From positions 1,632,501 through 1,696,500 of the forward strand of contig NZ_CP030239.1 of the NCBI RefSeq assembly GCF_003285265.1: a stretch of 64,000 nt of DNA, read 5' to 3'. Positions 13,826-23,589 of this stretch are shown piece by piece. A model generated the notes under the pieces. The model did no database searches. It saw only the letters and a program-made list of their open reading frames with translations, and was not told the DNA's origin. This DNA comes from Paracoccus mutanolyticus (lineage in GTDB: Bacteria > Pseudomonadota > Alphaproteobacteria > Rhodobacterales > Rhodobacteraceae). A program made the position numbers and the translations under genes. The first letter of the stretch is position 1; each line of letters begins with the position of its first letter.

Positions 13826-13938
13826 TTCGCCTTGAGCGCCGTGTCCATTGCGCCGGGTCGACCTCGATCTCGAAGACCGAGAACTGCACCCGCTGGCCGT
13901 AATCCTCGCAGGCGCGGGCGACCTGGCGAATGGGAAAG
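13826..13938 (-). pseudogene. cas2: cas2 fragment
   Basis: The minus frame reads [20 protein letters not shown] followed by IEVDPAQWT, and the next frame continues ALKAK. This is the central signature of the Cas2 endoribonuclease of CRISPR adaptation (usual length 90-100 aa). Only about 37 codons survive, with a frameshift. No cas1, other cas gene or CRISPR repeats are nearby. Confidence 0.6.
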
Positions 13939-13971
13939 CGCGTTCTTGCCGCCCTCTTCCATCGTGTCATC

Positions 13972-14110
13972 AGGTGCCAGCCGTCGCTACGGTGCCGATG
14001 CGGAGCTTGCCGGTCAATCGGACACCCGAGGCGAGGCTGCGCAGCTCTGCAGCATCGCGCACAATCGCACGGCTTTGGCCCAGAACCCCATGGCCCGCCA
14101 CCGTCGCCTG
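13972..14110 (-). pseudogene. LysR-type regulator fragment
   Basis: The minus frame reads [17 protein letters not shown] then [15 protein letters not shown], which is the linker and first strand of a LysR effector-binding domain. The helix-turn-helix part and the rest of the effector domain are absent. Confidence 0.5.
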
Positions 14111-14984
14111 CACGCGAACCAGGCGAACCAAGGTCATAGCGCACGCAGAGCCGCAGGGCGCGGCGAACTGATGCAGTCGGCGCAGGGGTAAAGCGCGACC
14201 CGGCAATCCGCGCGCTCTATCGCTCAGCCCGATGGCTGGCAGAACGGCGGCTGTTTCTGGCTCGCCACCCGCTCTGCCCCAAGCTGCACCCAGGGCCGGC
14301 TTACGCCCGCCAGCGTCGTCGACCACATGCATCCGCAGAAACGCGGCGCCCGTCCCCATGTTGTCGGATCCGCCTTGTCAGGCCGTCGAGATCGGCTGGC
14401 ACCCGGCGGAACGAAGGCGGACCATGTCACAACGATCCGGCTTCGCATCTTGCAACGCTGGACCGCGATCTCGGGCGTTTCGCAAATCTCGAGGCGGCGG
14501 CTGCCTGTGTCTCGCGGCCGCAGGTGGCGCCCAGCATTCGCGCTCGTCTTCGTCACCTGACCGGACCGCGCAGGCGATGCTGCTGGGGCTTGCGGCGGAC
14601 GCTGGCCCTCGTCACCGCAGCCGGCTCGGTCCCCTCGCTGGCCCGAGCAGGTGCCGATGCCGTGGCAAACAACATGGGACCTGCGGTTGGGGCGAACGCG
14701 CTCGCATGGGTGGGGCCATCGTCATCGCCGTGATTTTCGAAAGCGCGGGCGGCTGATCGCCGGCGCGGATGTGGTCTCGACCGTCGCCCAGGGCATCGTC
14801 GCGCCCGAGACGCTGCATACGGCAGGCACAGGCGTCAGAGCTACGTAGCGGTTTCGCTAACGGCCGACGGCGCTGGGGGTTTACAACCCTCCCGGCGAAG
14901 GTGCCGCCGTCATCGAACCGGACGCCGATGGCGAACGTGGTCGTGGCGCGGGTGATCGTCGGCGCCGGAGTCGGCGCGGTCAAC

Positions 14985-15215
14985 TGGGCGCATGCTGGCG
15001 TCGCGGCCGCTGGTGCCGCCGGTGATGGGCGCGGCGGCCTTCGTGATCGCGGAAACGACAGGCATTCCCTACTCCGAGATCATCATAGGCGCCGCGCTGA
15101 TCGCGGTGCTGTATTTCGCGGGCAACCTGCGGAACCTGCACGTCCACCTGGAAGGGGCGCACAGCTGGTGAAGCTGCGCGGCGCGGGCGTCGTGATGACG
15201 CTTTACCTGCTGTTC
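14985..15215 (+). pseudogene. Second TRAP fused-permease fragment
   Basis: The plus strand encodes LVPPVMGAAAFVIAETTGIP then EIIIGAALIAVLYFAG and, after a frame change, GVVMTLYLLFLMIPVYWLP. It matches the conserved segment after the 12TM core of fused TRAP permeases, in the opposite orientation to the piece at 11.2-13.0 kb. Confidence 0.55.
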
Positions 15216-15262
15216 CTGATGATCCCGGTCTATTGGCTGCCTGACCGAGGGCTGGTGCACGC

Positions 15263-15445
15263 GTCGCAATAGTCGATCTGCACCCCGACAGGACGCAGGC
15301 AGCAGCAAGCCGCATCAGTGCCCTGGGCATAAGCTGCGATGTCGCCAATGCGGCGGCTGGTCAGGCCGCGATGTCTGAGATCGTCGATAAACTGGGTGCT
15401 CCGCATGTCTTGGTGAACTGTGCGGGCATTGCACCGGGCTGTTCA
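15263..15445 (+). pseudogene. Short-chain dehydrogenase/reductase fragment
   Basis: The open stretch VAIVDLHPDRTQAAASRI through DKLGAPHVLVNCAGIAP has the Rossmann-fold NAG-type motif of SDR oxidoreductases. The glycine-rich nucleotide motif and the YxxxK active site are missing. Confidence 0.55.
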
Positions 15446-15799
15446 TCGTCATCGGCGTAGGCGAGCTGACGCGGACGGGACAGGAAATCATGGCTTCGAA
15501 CCCGATGCGGGCCAAACAGACTATGGCAGGAAATACTAAATGTTTACAAACCGCCTCTCGGATTGCCGGACAGCTGACTCATGTCGCGCGGCGGAGCGTG
15601 CGTCGGCTTTTTCCGCGAATGGAACGCCGCCTCGGCGACTGACGCCGGCCGCGGCGCCGATCCCCGGCCGCACTTTCACAGGGATTGCACCTATGACCGC
15701 CCAAGTTCTTCATGCCGGCCGCACGTGCTGACCATCGGAGCGGCCCGGATCGTGACCGTTCCCGCCGCGGCGCTTCTGTCGACGCCTCTGTCCGCACCG

Positions 15800-15885
15800 C
15801 GGCAGGATCCCGGCCTGATCGTGCACGGCCCCTTGCAGGCCACGCAACTGGTGCAGTTCGCCGAACGCCTCATCGAGCCGCGCGG
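15800..15885 (+). pseudogene. Hot-dog dehydratase (HTD2/MaoC type) fragment
   Basis: QDPGLIVHGPLQATQLVQFA matches the conserved PGLVVHGPL segment of FAS1-like or MaoC acyl-CoA dehydratases. Only this short motif region is left. Confidence 0.45.
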
Positions 15886-16228
15886 CGGCCGGCGCTGTTG
15901 CAGGGGCTATCCATGCAAGACCGTGCGGAGAGAACGGCATTCGCGCAACAAGGCCGCGGCAAATCGGTCTCCGGACGGTGCCGGCCCACACGGCGGGCAC
16001 TCCACCCGAAGCCTGCCTTCAGCATCGCTCCGATCAGCGCACGATGTCCCGCCGGTTTCGGTTCTGCCTCTCGGTGGGCGGCATGCCGGTTCTGGCCTGT
16101 GAAGCCCAGGCGCCGTGCGGCCTGCGCCGGTTCGACCATCGTCGATGTCAGCCCGTTCTCGACCAGCGGCGCGCTCGTGCTGCAAAACTCACTTCCAGGG
16201 AATCGGACCAACCAGTCTCCGAGTCGGC

Positions 16229-16425
16229 CTCGACAGTCGACGGGCGCACGCAGCACTACGAATGGGAATACTTCGATGGTCTCGGCCGGGTTTATAAGAC
16301 GGCCACGTCGGGAAGTACTAGCAAACAGGCGGATGCCATCACGATCCAGATGGCGTATGATGCCCGTGGCACGATCCAGATGGCGTATGATGGACGCTAT
16401 AAGAACACGCCCCGCCGAGGTCCAT
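16229..16425 (+). pseudogene. Rhs/SpvB-type repeat protein fragment with small tandem duplication
   Basis: STVDGRTQHYEWEYFDGLGR then VYKTATSG and MAYDARG resemble YD-repeat segments of Rhs or SpvB/Tc-toxin B proteins. The bases encoding TIQMAYD are duplicated in tandem (about 16347-16391). Confidence 0.45.
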
Positions 16426-17591
16426 GTGACGGGGTTGAAAGGCGACGCCGTCCGAGCAACGCCGCGCCTTGCGCCATCGGCAACCATGAGGAGTCGGTCG
16501 CAGCGCGGGATGAAACGAAGCCAGCGGGGTTTGCGGTCGAAGCGCCGGACCCCGGGATCGCGTCGAATCCGGCGGAGTGGGGCGAATCCGGGATCAAGTG
16601 CCCGTTGCCGGCTGCGTCCGGGCATGTCGCTTCGCTGGCTGCCGGACCTTATAGCCTCGTGGCAGCCGACATGGCTAGATCATGGCATCGCGGCCTGGAG
16701 ATCACATGCCCGATGGCGTTCGTCGGCAAGCGGCGGGCGGCGTTCTGGGACTGCCGACCTTTGCCGTGCCGATGCTGCTGGTGCTTGTCACCGGCTACAT
16801 GATGGCCTCGACCACGCGGTGCGGCGCGGGCTGGAGCGGCTGGCCGACCTGCGGGATCGCCCGGCACCGCGAACCTGCTGGCAGCTTCGTCTCGCTGGCG
16901 GCGAGCTGGATCGACGGGGCTTCGGCCTGGACGTCGGCGCATTGTTCGCCAAGGCCATCGCGCGCAAGGTGCGGGTCGACTATCGGCTGCTGTCCCTCCG
17001 CCTATTCCGGCTTCATCGGACGTCATGGCGGGCTCGCCGGCCGGTTCCGCTGGCCTCGACATCGGCGCGCACCGCGTCGAGGTTGCCGTAACGCGCTGGG
17101 TGAACCAGCCAAAGGCCTGCATCTTTGCCGCCTCGAACCCCATCATCTCATTGCTCCTCTCACCGCGGTGCCGCTGGTCAACCGCATGAAGATGCCGCGT
17201 CCGGGCGAAGAGGTCTTTGTCGACCCCAGCTGCTGGCAGAGCCCGAAGTCGCCGATACGCCCGGCACCACACCGGCCGAGCGCATGGCAAACAGCCGCGT
17301 TCCAGCCTGATCAAGCCGGGTGAGTCGCCTGGCTGGTTCAGTATGTCGAGGTCACGCCGCTGACGCTGAACGACCGGTCAACCGCAAGAGCCTGATGCCG
17401 CCCCGCCCCGAGGGCAAGCGCGCCTTCCGCAGCCAGTCCATGCGAAGCTTCAAGGGCGGCGCCGGCAAGTGACCAGTGCCGTACTTGCCGGTAGTCATGG
17501 CGATCATGCTAGATGGCGGGCCTGGCCGATGACACCTCGATGTGGTACCGGCACTGACCAAGTTTTCTATCACGGCCTGGCATGAGCGCCG

Positions 17592-17755
17592 GACGTGGCG
17601 GCCGCTTCGCCTCGGGCGGCGGGCAAGAGGTCTATCGCCGCGAAATCGACGACGGCTACGACACGCTGGACTGGATCGCCGCGCAGGATTGGAGCGACGG
17701 CAACATCGGCATGTGGGGAACGTCCTATGTCGGCTTCACCCAGCTTGCGCCGCCG
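17592..17755 (+). pseudogene. CocE/NonD (peptidase S15) hydrolase fragment
   Basis: RGGRFASGGG, then DDGYDTLDWIAAQDWSDGNI and GMWGTSYVGFTQ. The GTSYVG segment is the nucleophile elbow of the X-Pro dipeptidyl-peptidase/CocE family. Both ends are missing. Confidence 0.6.
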
Positions 17756-17821
17756 GCCTGAGAGCCCGCGACATCATGCGATTCTGCACTTTGAATCGGG
17801 CCGCCTACGGAAGCATGCGGG

Positions 17822-17940
17822 GAATCCCGAAGTTCAAGGCGCTGGGCGAGCGCCTGGAGGACCTGAAGAACCGGCATCAGCAGGGTCTCCTGCTGTCGAT
17901 CGACTTCCTGAAGGAGCTTCTGGCGCTATGCGCTGAATGA
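17822..17940 (+). pseudogene. Type I restriction HsdR C-terminal fragment
   Basis: The open stretch PKFKALGERLEDLKNRHQQG then LLLSIDFLKELLAL matches the C-terminal helical region of HsdR, the translocase/nuclease subunit of type I restriction enzymes. No motor or nuclease domain is present. Confidence 0.5.
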
Positions 17941-18124
17941 CGGGTCCTGGCAGTGGGGGCTACGTCATCCTGCGGCTTGGCTTTCTGCAGGTTCCGCCAC
18001 GTCCCCGAGCTCCCGAGCGTGATCGGTTCTGGCCAGACCGCCAAGAGCGGGAGCACGCCTGCAGGCACTGACCGTCAGCCTGGCCACGCGCGTTGGGCAG
18101 GCGACCATCGCCTTGGTCGCGAGA

Positions 18125-18310
18125 TCGCTATCTTTCCAGGAGGAAGCCCCCGGCGCGGTGTTCTGGCACCCGAAGGGCTGGCGGCTGTTCCAGACCCTGA
18201 TCGGCTATATGCGTGAAAAGCAGGGCAGGGCGGGATACGAAGAGGTCAACACGCCGGACATCATGGATCGCGGCCTTTAGGTCTCGGGAGGTCTCGGGCC
18301 ACTGGCTGGG
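18125..18310 (+). pseudogene. thrS: Threonyl-tRNA synthetase fragment
   Basis: [20 protein letters not shown] then [21 protein letters not shown] and SGHW match motif 2 surroundings of ThrS (family PGMVFWHPKG... and LW..SGHW). It is a stray piece of a core gene; a full thrS must exist elsewhere in the genome. Confidence 0.6.
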
Positions 18311-18530
18311 CGCGATCTTTGCCGTCGCGCTGATCATCGCCTTGGCCTGGTCTTCAACTCGGTGCAGTCGAACTCCATCGCCGAGGCGGTATCGGCGGTT
18401 TCGCCGTGCGTCGAGGATGGCGGTCGGCCTGACGACGGCGGGGCTGCCGGCTGCGGTCACCGGGGCTTCTTCAGGTCGCCCGCGTGGCCGAGATCGGCCC
18501 ATCAGGCGGGATCTATGCTGGCGGCGATCA
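18311..18530 (+). pseudogene. Sodium:alanine symporter (AGCS) fragment
   Basis: GAIFAVALIIA, then across a frame change FNSVQSNSIAEAV and later RVAEIGPSGGIYAGG resemble consecutive membrane segments of AGCS amino-acid carriers. There are at least two frame changes. Confidence 0.4.
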
Positions 18531-18551
18531 TCGTCATCGTGTGACCTGCCG

Positions 18552-18700
18552 CGGTGAAAGACCGCCTTTGCTTCGCGCGCCGCTTGCGCCATGCGGGCGG
18601 CGTCGCGGATGTCGGCCCGGACAGGCTCGATCCGGTCGCCGTGGCGGTCTTGCAGCCAGGCGAGGTTGCGTTCCACCCCCTTGTCGCGGCAGTAGCGACC
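18552..18700 (-). pseudogene. NAD-dependent epimerase fragment
   Basis: The minus frame reads RDKGVERNLAWLQDRHGDRI then EPVRADIRDAARMAQAAREA, similar to the D-I-R-D segment after the first Rossmann strands of NAD-dependent sugar epimerases. The cofactor and YxxxK motifs are absent. Confidence 0.4.
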
Positions 18701-18872
18701 CCTGATCCGCATACCTCTCGAGCTAGGGTTTCGTGCAGGCGCTTGGCGTCATGGACCGACAGCATCCTTGTCAGCTCGACGCTGCGGCAACATCCTGTCG
18801 GGCGTCGGACCCGCGGCATCGGCGTCCGGGAACCGGCTGCCGAATGCGCTGGTTCCTCGCTTCGGCATGCCG

Positions 18873-19003
18873 AATTCGACGAGTTCTGGGAGGGGATGTT
18901 TTCCTGGATGCTGTGCAGCGGGAACGCCTATGCCGAGATCGACTGGATCAACGGGCGGCCATCCTCGCTGATGCCGATCCCGTCGACGCATGTGACGCCG
19001 ATC
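18873..19003 (+). pseudogene. HK97-type phage portal protein fragment
   Basis: EFWEGMFSWMLCSGNAYAEI then NGRPSSLMPIPSTHVTP matches the conserved GNAY/P..V.P segment of HK97-like portal proteins. No other phage structural gene is near. Confidence 0.5.
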
Positions 19004-19234
19004 CGCAAAGCCTGACGGAACTCGTCTCACCCGGCAAAACTGCGTCACGAATAACGGCAAGGTCTGTTGCAGGGTCTTCCTCACCGACCGGCCTGCCATC
19101 TCGGGTTAAGTTTCAGGGGACTATCTGGCACATCGCTGACGGTAACAGGTTCGGCCCATTGCTGCCGGTCGGCCTCGAGAGATGCTGCGTGGCCGCAACC
19201 AAGGAATGGCTTGACTGGCGACTATCTGATATAC

Positions 19235-19400
19235 TGCATCATCGGATAACAGGACACACGCGCTTTGGGCGACTCGACGATACTTTGGAGGATCTGATCG
19301 TCGCCGCCAGCCGCGAGGCACTGCACGAAGCGAACCTTTCAGGAGATGCGATCGACGCTATGCATGGCTTCCAGGCTGCGCGCTCGGACGCGCCACACGC
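19235..19400 (+). pseudogene. Thiolase N-terminal fragment
   Basis: GHTRFGRLDDTLEDLIVAAS then REALHEANLSGDAIDAM matches the N-terminus of thiolase/acetyl-CoA acetyltransferase proteins. The active-site cysteine region is missing. Confidence 0.45.
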
Positions 19401-19444
19401 TCCGTCGGAAAGGGGATGATCGCCTTTGACCACTCCGCAACAGG

Positions 19445-21136
19445 TCACAAATCCTGCCCCCGCAACCATCTTTACTTGCGCCCCCGCTGCACCCGCCGCG
19501 GGGTTTTTGCGTTGCGCGGAAAGCGTAAGGATTCCGGCCAGATCGCCGGACTTGTCCAGCGCCTCGGCCTCCGCACGATCCGGTCTTCTCCCGCGCGACA
19601 CGCACGATTACGCCGAGCATCGCAGCGCAACACGACAGCCAGCTCGCCGTCGATGCGGACCAGCGCGCCGGGTCGACCAGCGCCCGCAGGATCCCCGCCG
19701 CCTGCGCGCGGCGTCCTCTGCTGCAGCGTCTCGTAGAGCTGCTGGACCCGTGCCCGGTATTGCAGCGCCATCGACGGATGCAGCAGGGGCGGGGGCCCGT
19801 CGGTCGTGGCGAGGAAGTCCTGCAGCTCCGCCTTGCGGGCGCGCAGCTTGTCGCCGCGTCCTTGACTCCTTCACCGCCTCGATCGAGATGGCGTCCCGCA
19901 TGTAGAGATCCATCAGCTTCAGCTCCTGCCTCCGGCCTTGTCGATGCCGGCGCCACTTTCCATCCGCAGCCGGTTCATCTCCACGGTGAACGCGGCACAG
20001 AATTCCGGGAACAGCTCCGGCTCCATCAGATGCTTGCGCAGTCCGTTCAGGATCGAGGCCTCCAGCGCGTCACGGCGGATATTGACGCGGTTGTTGCAGG
20101 TACCCTTGTTGCGTGCGGTCGAGCAGCCCAGAAGATCCTTCGAGATCGCTGAATAGCCGCCGCCGCAGCAGGCGCACTTCGTCAGCCCCGAAAACAGGTA
20201 TTTGGGCCGCCGCCGGTAGTTCACCTTGCGCACGTCGGCGATGCCGCGCGCGTCCCGCGCGACGGTATTGGTCTTCTGCCGCGCCTTCACGGCGTTCCAG
20301 AGATCGTCGTCGAGGATGCGCAGTTCCGGCACCTCCTGGATTACCCAGTCCTCTTCCGGATTGAGCCGGGCCTGACGCTTGCCGGTATCGGGATCCTTGA
20401 CGAAGCGCTGGCGGTTCCAGACGATCCTGCCGACATACATCTCGTTGTTGAGGATGCCGTTGCCGCGCTTCGGGTTGCCGTTGATGGTGCTGAAACCCCA
20501 GTCGCCGCCCGAGGGTGCGGGGATGCCGTCCTTGTTCAGGGCTACGGCGATAGCCTTGGCTGATTTGCCGGCCGCGTAGTCGCGGAAGATCCGGCGCACC
20601 ACCTCGGCCTGCGCTGCGTTGATCGTGCGGTCGCCGCGGATCGGCTCGCCATTGCCGTCGAACTTCTTGACGACATCGTAACCATAGGCGTTGCCGCCGC
20701 CGGACTTGCCGGCCTCGACGCGCCCGCGCTGGCCGCGCCGGGTCTTGTCGGCCAGGTCCTTGAGGAACAGCGCGTTCATCGTGCCCTTCAGGCCGACATG
20801 CAACTCGCTGATCTCGCCTTCGGACAGGGTGAACATCTTCACATCGGCATAGCGCATGCGCTTGTAGATGCCGGCGATGTCCTCCTGGTCGCGGCTGATC
20901 CGGTCCAGGGCCTCGGCCAGAACCATGTCGAAGCGGCCGCGCGTCGAATCCATGACCAGCGCCTGGATGCCGGGGCGCTGGATCATGCTGGCGCCGGAGA
21001 TGGAATGATCGGAGTACTCCTCGACCACGGTCCAGCCTTCCTTCTCGGCCCGCAGCCGGCACATACGGAACTGGTCGGCGATGGACGCATCGCGCTGCTG
21101 GTCGGAGGAATAGCGGGCGTAGATGGCAACCTTCAT
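19445..21136 (-). pseudogene. Large serine recombinase (integrase 2), frameshifted C-terminus
   Basis: Residues 1-395 are intact: MKVAIYARYSSDQQ with the catalytic serine, ISGASMIQRPGIQAL, FDMVLAEALDRISRD, the Recombinase domain (GKSGGGNAYGYDV) and zinc ribbon (CACCGGGYSA). From about 19950 the frame changes several times, but the coiled-coil and C-terminal parts can still be followed (MDLYMRDAISIEAVKE, then MALQYRARVQQLYETLQQ, AAGAAGAQVKMVAGAGF). The final MVAGAGF is encoded by the antisense of the second attachment core, and the true tail is lost beyond it. It is related to integrase 1. The tail is either decayed or miscalled. Confidence 0.8.
19448..19468 (+). repeat. Attachment core, second copy
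   Basis: An exact 21-bp copy of the tRNA-fMet 3' end (1953-1973), also preceded by a diverged CAGGT. It marks the far junction of element 1 and the start of element 2. It sits against the 3' end of the second recombinase, as the first copy does for the first. Confidence 0.85.
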
Positions 21137-21155
21137 GGCGGCTCTCCCTGTCGGA

Positions 21156-21338
21156 TCAGGAGGCGCCGGGTTCCCTGGCCTTTTTCTGCGCCTCGAAATT
21201 GTCCCTGGCCGCCTGCCTGCCCAGCAGGCGCACCAGCCTGACGAGGCGCGGGTCGGGATTGCCGCGGGGCGTGAAGCCGAGTTCCGACTCGCCGAGCAGC
21301 AGGGCGTCGAGCAGCGCCTCGCGTTCGCTCCGCGTCAT
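21156..21338 (-). CDS. Small protein upstream of integrase 2
   Basis: A 60-residue frame (MTRSEREALLDALLLGESEL to REPGAS) ends 20 bp before the integrase 2 start on the same strand. It is helical and charged with no motif I can name; the position suggests a recombinase accessory protein. The frame is open to 21380 and neither start has a strong ribosome site. Confidence 0.45.
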   Translation of the reverse strand: MTRSEREALLDALLLGESELGFTPRGNPDPRLVRLVRLLGRQAARDNFEAQKKAREPGAS

Positions 21339-21339
21339 C

Positions 21340-21682
21340 GTGGCCTGGGTTCGGGAAGCTGGCAGCATCCGCGCCAACACAGCGTGGCGCAGGACAGCGA
21401 GCTATCACAGGCGGGATCGGGCGCATCGCAACTCACCTCGGCGCAGACAGCGTAAACCGGCGCTGCCGCGCCTGCTGCAGGGGGCGCTGCGCGGCGGCAC
21501 ATGCGTAGAGGGGCGTAAAAATACTGGAAACCGGCTGTGCAGTCTTCCGGTCATGATCGCCGCGCTACAGCCGGCCAGACGACTCATATGTCCGGTCGCA
21601 GGGTGTCCAAGAAGGTCTGCAATGCGGGATTGTCTTGGATCCTGCGGGTCCCCGTGGCCCGCCAGCAACGGAGGAAACGCCA
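21340..21682. other. Intergenic region, nothing recognised
   Basis: This is the divergent space between the integrase 2 unit (minus) and the truncated gene at 21683 (plus). Frames are short and show no family signal. It probably holds the promoters for both sides. Confidence 0.4.
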
Positions 21683-21787
21683 ATGAAGCGCAAGATCGCA
21701 GCCGGAATCCTTGTCCTCGCCACCTTCGGCCCGCAGGCGCTTAGCGTGCTCCGGCAGTCCGGCCTGAACAACCTTTCAGGCGGCGAT
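21683..21787 (+). pseudogene. Signal-peptide gene truncated by IS copy A
   Basis: GGAGG precedes an ATG that opens MKRKIAAGILVLATFGPQAL, a signal-peptide-like start. About 35 codons in, the left end of the IS element begins and the frame continues into IS sequence. The original product cannot be identified. Confidence 0.5.
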
Positions 21788-22234
21788 TGCGTCCCTGATG
21801 GGGGAATTTTTCTGTACAAGGATCGCGGCGACCGGCTGAAGCAACGGGGACAGAAGCGCTCTGAGATAGGCGGGCTCTGATGATGTGCCCATTCCCGCGC
21901 CCCTGAACAGGATGACCTGCTCCGCCCGAGACTGGTCGACATGATCGACGCCCGCCATGAGTTGGTGAAGCTTGCGGCACTGATCGACTGGGATTTCTTT
22001 GAACGGGAGTGGGCGAGCTTCTTTCCGTCTCGCCAGGGACGGCCAGCGACATCTCCACGCCTGGTGGCGGGGCTCATGTATCTCCAGCACGCCTTCAAGC
22101 TCTCTGACGAGGCAGTCGTCGCCCGGTGGGTCGAGAACCCGTATTACCAGCACTTCACCGGCGAGACGTTCTTCCAGCACCGTCCCCCGATCGATCCCTC
22201 GTCGCTGGTGCGCTGGCGCAAGCGGATCGGGGTG

Positions 22235-22425
22235 GATGATGAACTTCATGCTGCAAGCCGACCGGCGCGGCCTGAAAATCGATTCGATTGCGCGTTATCG
22301 ACGCCCTGCCCGATGGCAGTGATCGAACGGCTGGAAGAAACCTATCGGCTTTACGAGCGCCCGATCTGGGTGACAGAGATCGCCGTGGCCGATTGGCGCG
22401 CCGACGAAGGAAAATCGAATAGATA
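22235..22425 (+). pseudogene. Glycosyl-hydrolase catalytic-core fragment inside transposase
   Basis: Across a frame change the strand reads FMLQADRRGLKIDSIA and then MAVIERLEETYRLYERPIWV followed by TEIAVADW. This resembles the catalytic core of Asl1-like glycosyl hydrolases, with the acid E in WVTE. It is foreign to the IS element. Confidence 0.45.
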
Positions 22426-22449
22426 CAAGAGTAAAGACACGCTCGCCAT

Positions 22450-22638
22450 GTCCGCGGCTGGCCGCCAGGCGGGGCGCAATCTTTATCCCGTCGATCCCCG
22501 CGCCGTGCCTTCGCCCGCCGCCCATGCCCAGGGCGTGCGCATGGCCGAGGAATTGCTGCGCCGCCACCTGCAGGACCACGGCGACTGGCCGCGCGGGCTG
22601 GTCGTGGACCTGTGGGGCTCGGCCACCATGCGCGCACG
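22450..22638 (+). pseudogene. cobN: Cobaltochelatase CobN fragment inside transposase
   Basis: AGRQAGRNLYPVDPRAVPSP, then MAEELLRRHLQDHGDWPRGL and VVDLWGSATMR match the conserved GRNFY.VDP and WPR segments of CobN/magnesium chelatase H-type proteins. It joins the transposase sequence again at about 22641. Confidence 0.5.
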
Positions 22639-23589
22639 GCACCGAAGAGCAAGAACAAGATCTACGCCCTGCACGAGCCCGAGGTCGACTGCATCTCCAA
22701 GGGCAAGGCGCGCATCCGCTATGAGTTCGGCACCAAGGTCAGCCTTGCTACTACCCTCGACGGAGGCTTTGTCGTCGGCGCCCGCAGCTTCCCTGACAAC
22801 CCCTACGACGGCCATACATTGGCGCCTGCACTGGAGCAGGTTGCCATCCTGACCGAGCAGGTGCCGGATCTCGCCGTCGTCGATCGCGGCTATCGCGGCC
22901 ATGGCGTGGAGACCACCAAGGTCCTGATCAGCGGCACAAGACGCGGCATCACCCCGCTCCTGGCAAAGCTCCTCAGGCGACGAAGTGCCATCGAGCCTGA
23001 GATCGGGCACATGAAGAGCGATGGTCGCCTGGCCAGATGCCCGCTGAAAGGCCGCATCGGCGACGCGGTCTTCGCCGTCCTCTGCGCCTGCGGGCACAAA
23101 CCGAAAGATCCTCGCCCATCTCACGGCGCTTTTGTCCGTGTTGCTTCAGCGGGTCGCCGCGATCCTAGGACACGAAAATCCCGGCATCAGCGTCACAATC
23201 GCCGCCTGGAAGGTTGGTCAGACCGGATTTACTGAAACTCCTCGGTTTTCATGGATTTGAACCCTTTCATTAGATTTCTTGATGGAGAACCGCTACAGGA
23301 CGGCAATTGGACGCCGCCCGAGGTCATAGTCCGCGCCAAAAGGAGTGGGCATAGTGACAGGCCTTGCCATAGCACGCGATGGCGAACTCTTCCGAGGATC
23401 ACGTTCAAGCTAATTCTCAACCGGTGCAGCATGAAGCATAACGGCTCGCAAGCCATCTCCGATCCGCGAAACCATCAACCACTACACCGATCAGCAAGAT
23501 TTCCATACGACGCGCAGGCCGTCCAGGCGGTCGCCGCCGAACGGATCGCCGACGAAAACATCAATGTCGGCCCGTCGGACTATGTCGCC

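Larger units (their letters stand above)
9900..19447. other. Patchwork of short gene fragments (gene graveyard or chimera)
   Basis: No intact gene is visible in 9.5 kb. Instead, 80-300 bp pieces with recognisable protein similarity alternate on both strands, each broken by frameshifts and joined to unrelated neighbours; those I can name have their own entries. I could not assign 9900-10810 (a minus-strand frame starts with a signal-like MVARSWALALAFLGLLSML near 10489), 12970-13825 (one frame reads [17 protein letters not shown], weakly phasin-like), 14110-14980, 15450-15740, 15900-16225, 16430-17590, 17940-18125 or 19010-19230. Confidence 0.7.
21941..23150 (+). pseudogene. IS5-family transposase, copy A, interrupted
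   Basis: The N-terminal part (MIDARHELVKLAALIDWDFF to SLVRWRKRIG) and the C-terminal part (KIYALHEPEVDCISKGKA, VVDRGYRGHG, RRRSAIEPEIGHMK) match the intact reading of copies B and C almost exactly. The piece with the first catalytic aspartate (VDTTVMEK) is replaced by unrelated DNA. It is therefore not functional. Confidence 0.75.
21785..23201 (+). mobile_element. IS5-family element, copy A (chimeric inside)
   Basis: Long imperfect terminal inverted repeats are visible: the left end GATTGCGTCCCTGATGGGGG continues through about 75 bp that pair with 23125-23201. The transposase region is broken by about 410 bp of foreign sequence (22232-22641). Two other copies lie at about 59.8-61.2 and 62.4-63.8 kb. 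Possible flank bases GC at both ends are too short to prove a target duplication. Confidence 0.75.

Noticed and set aside
13000..15000. A CRISPR array near the cas2 fragment
   Set aside because: No regularly spaced repeats are visible on either strand.
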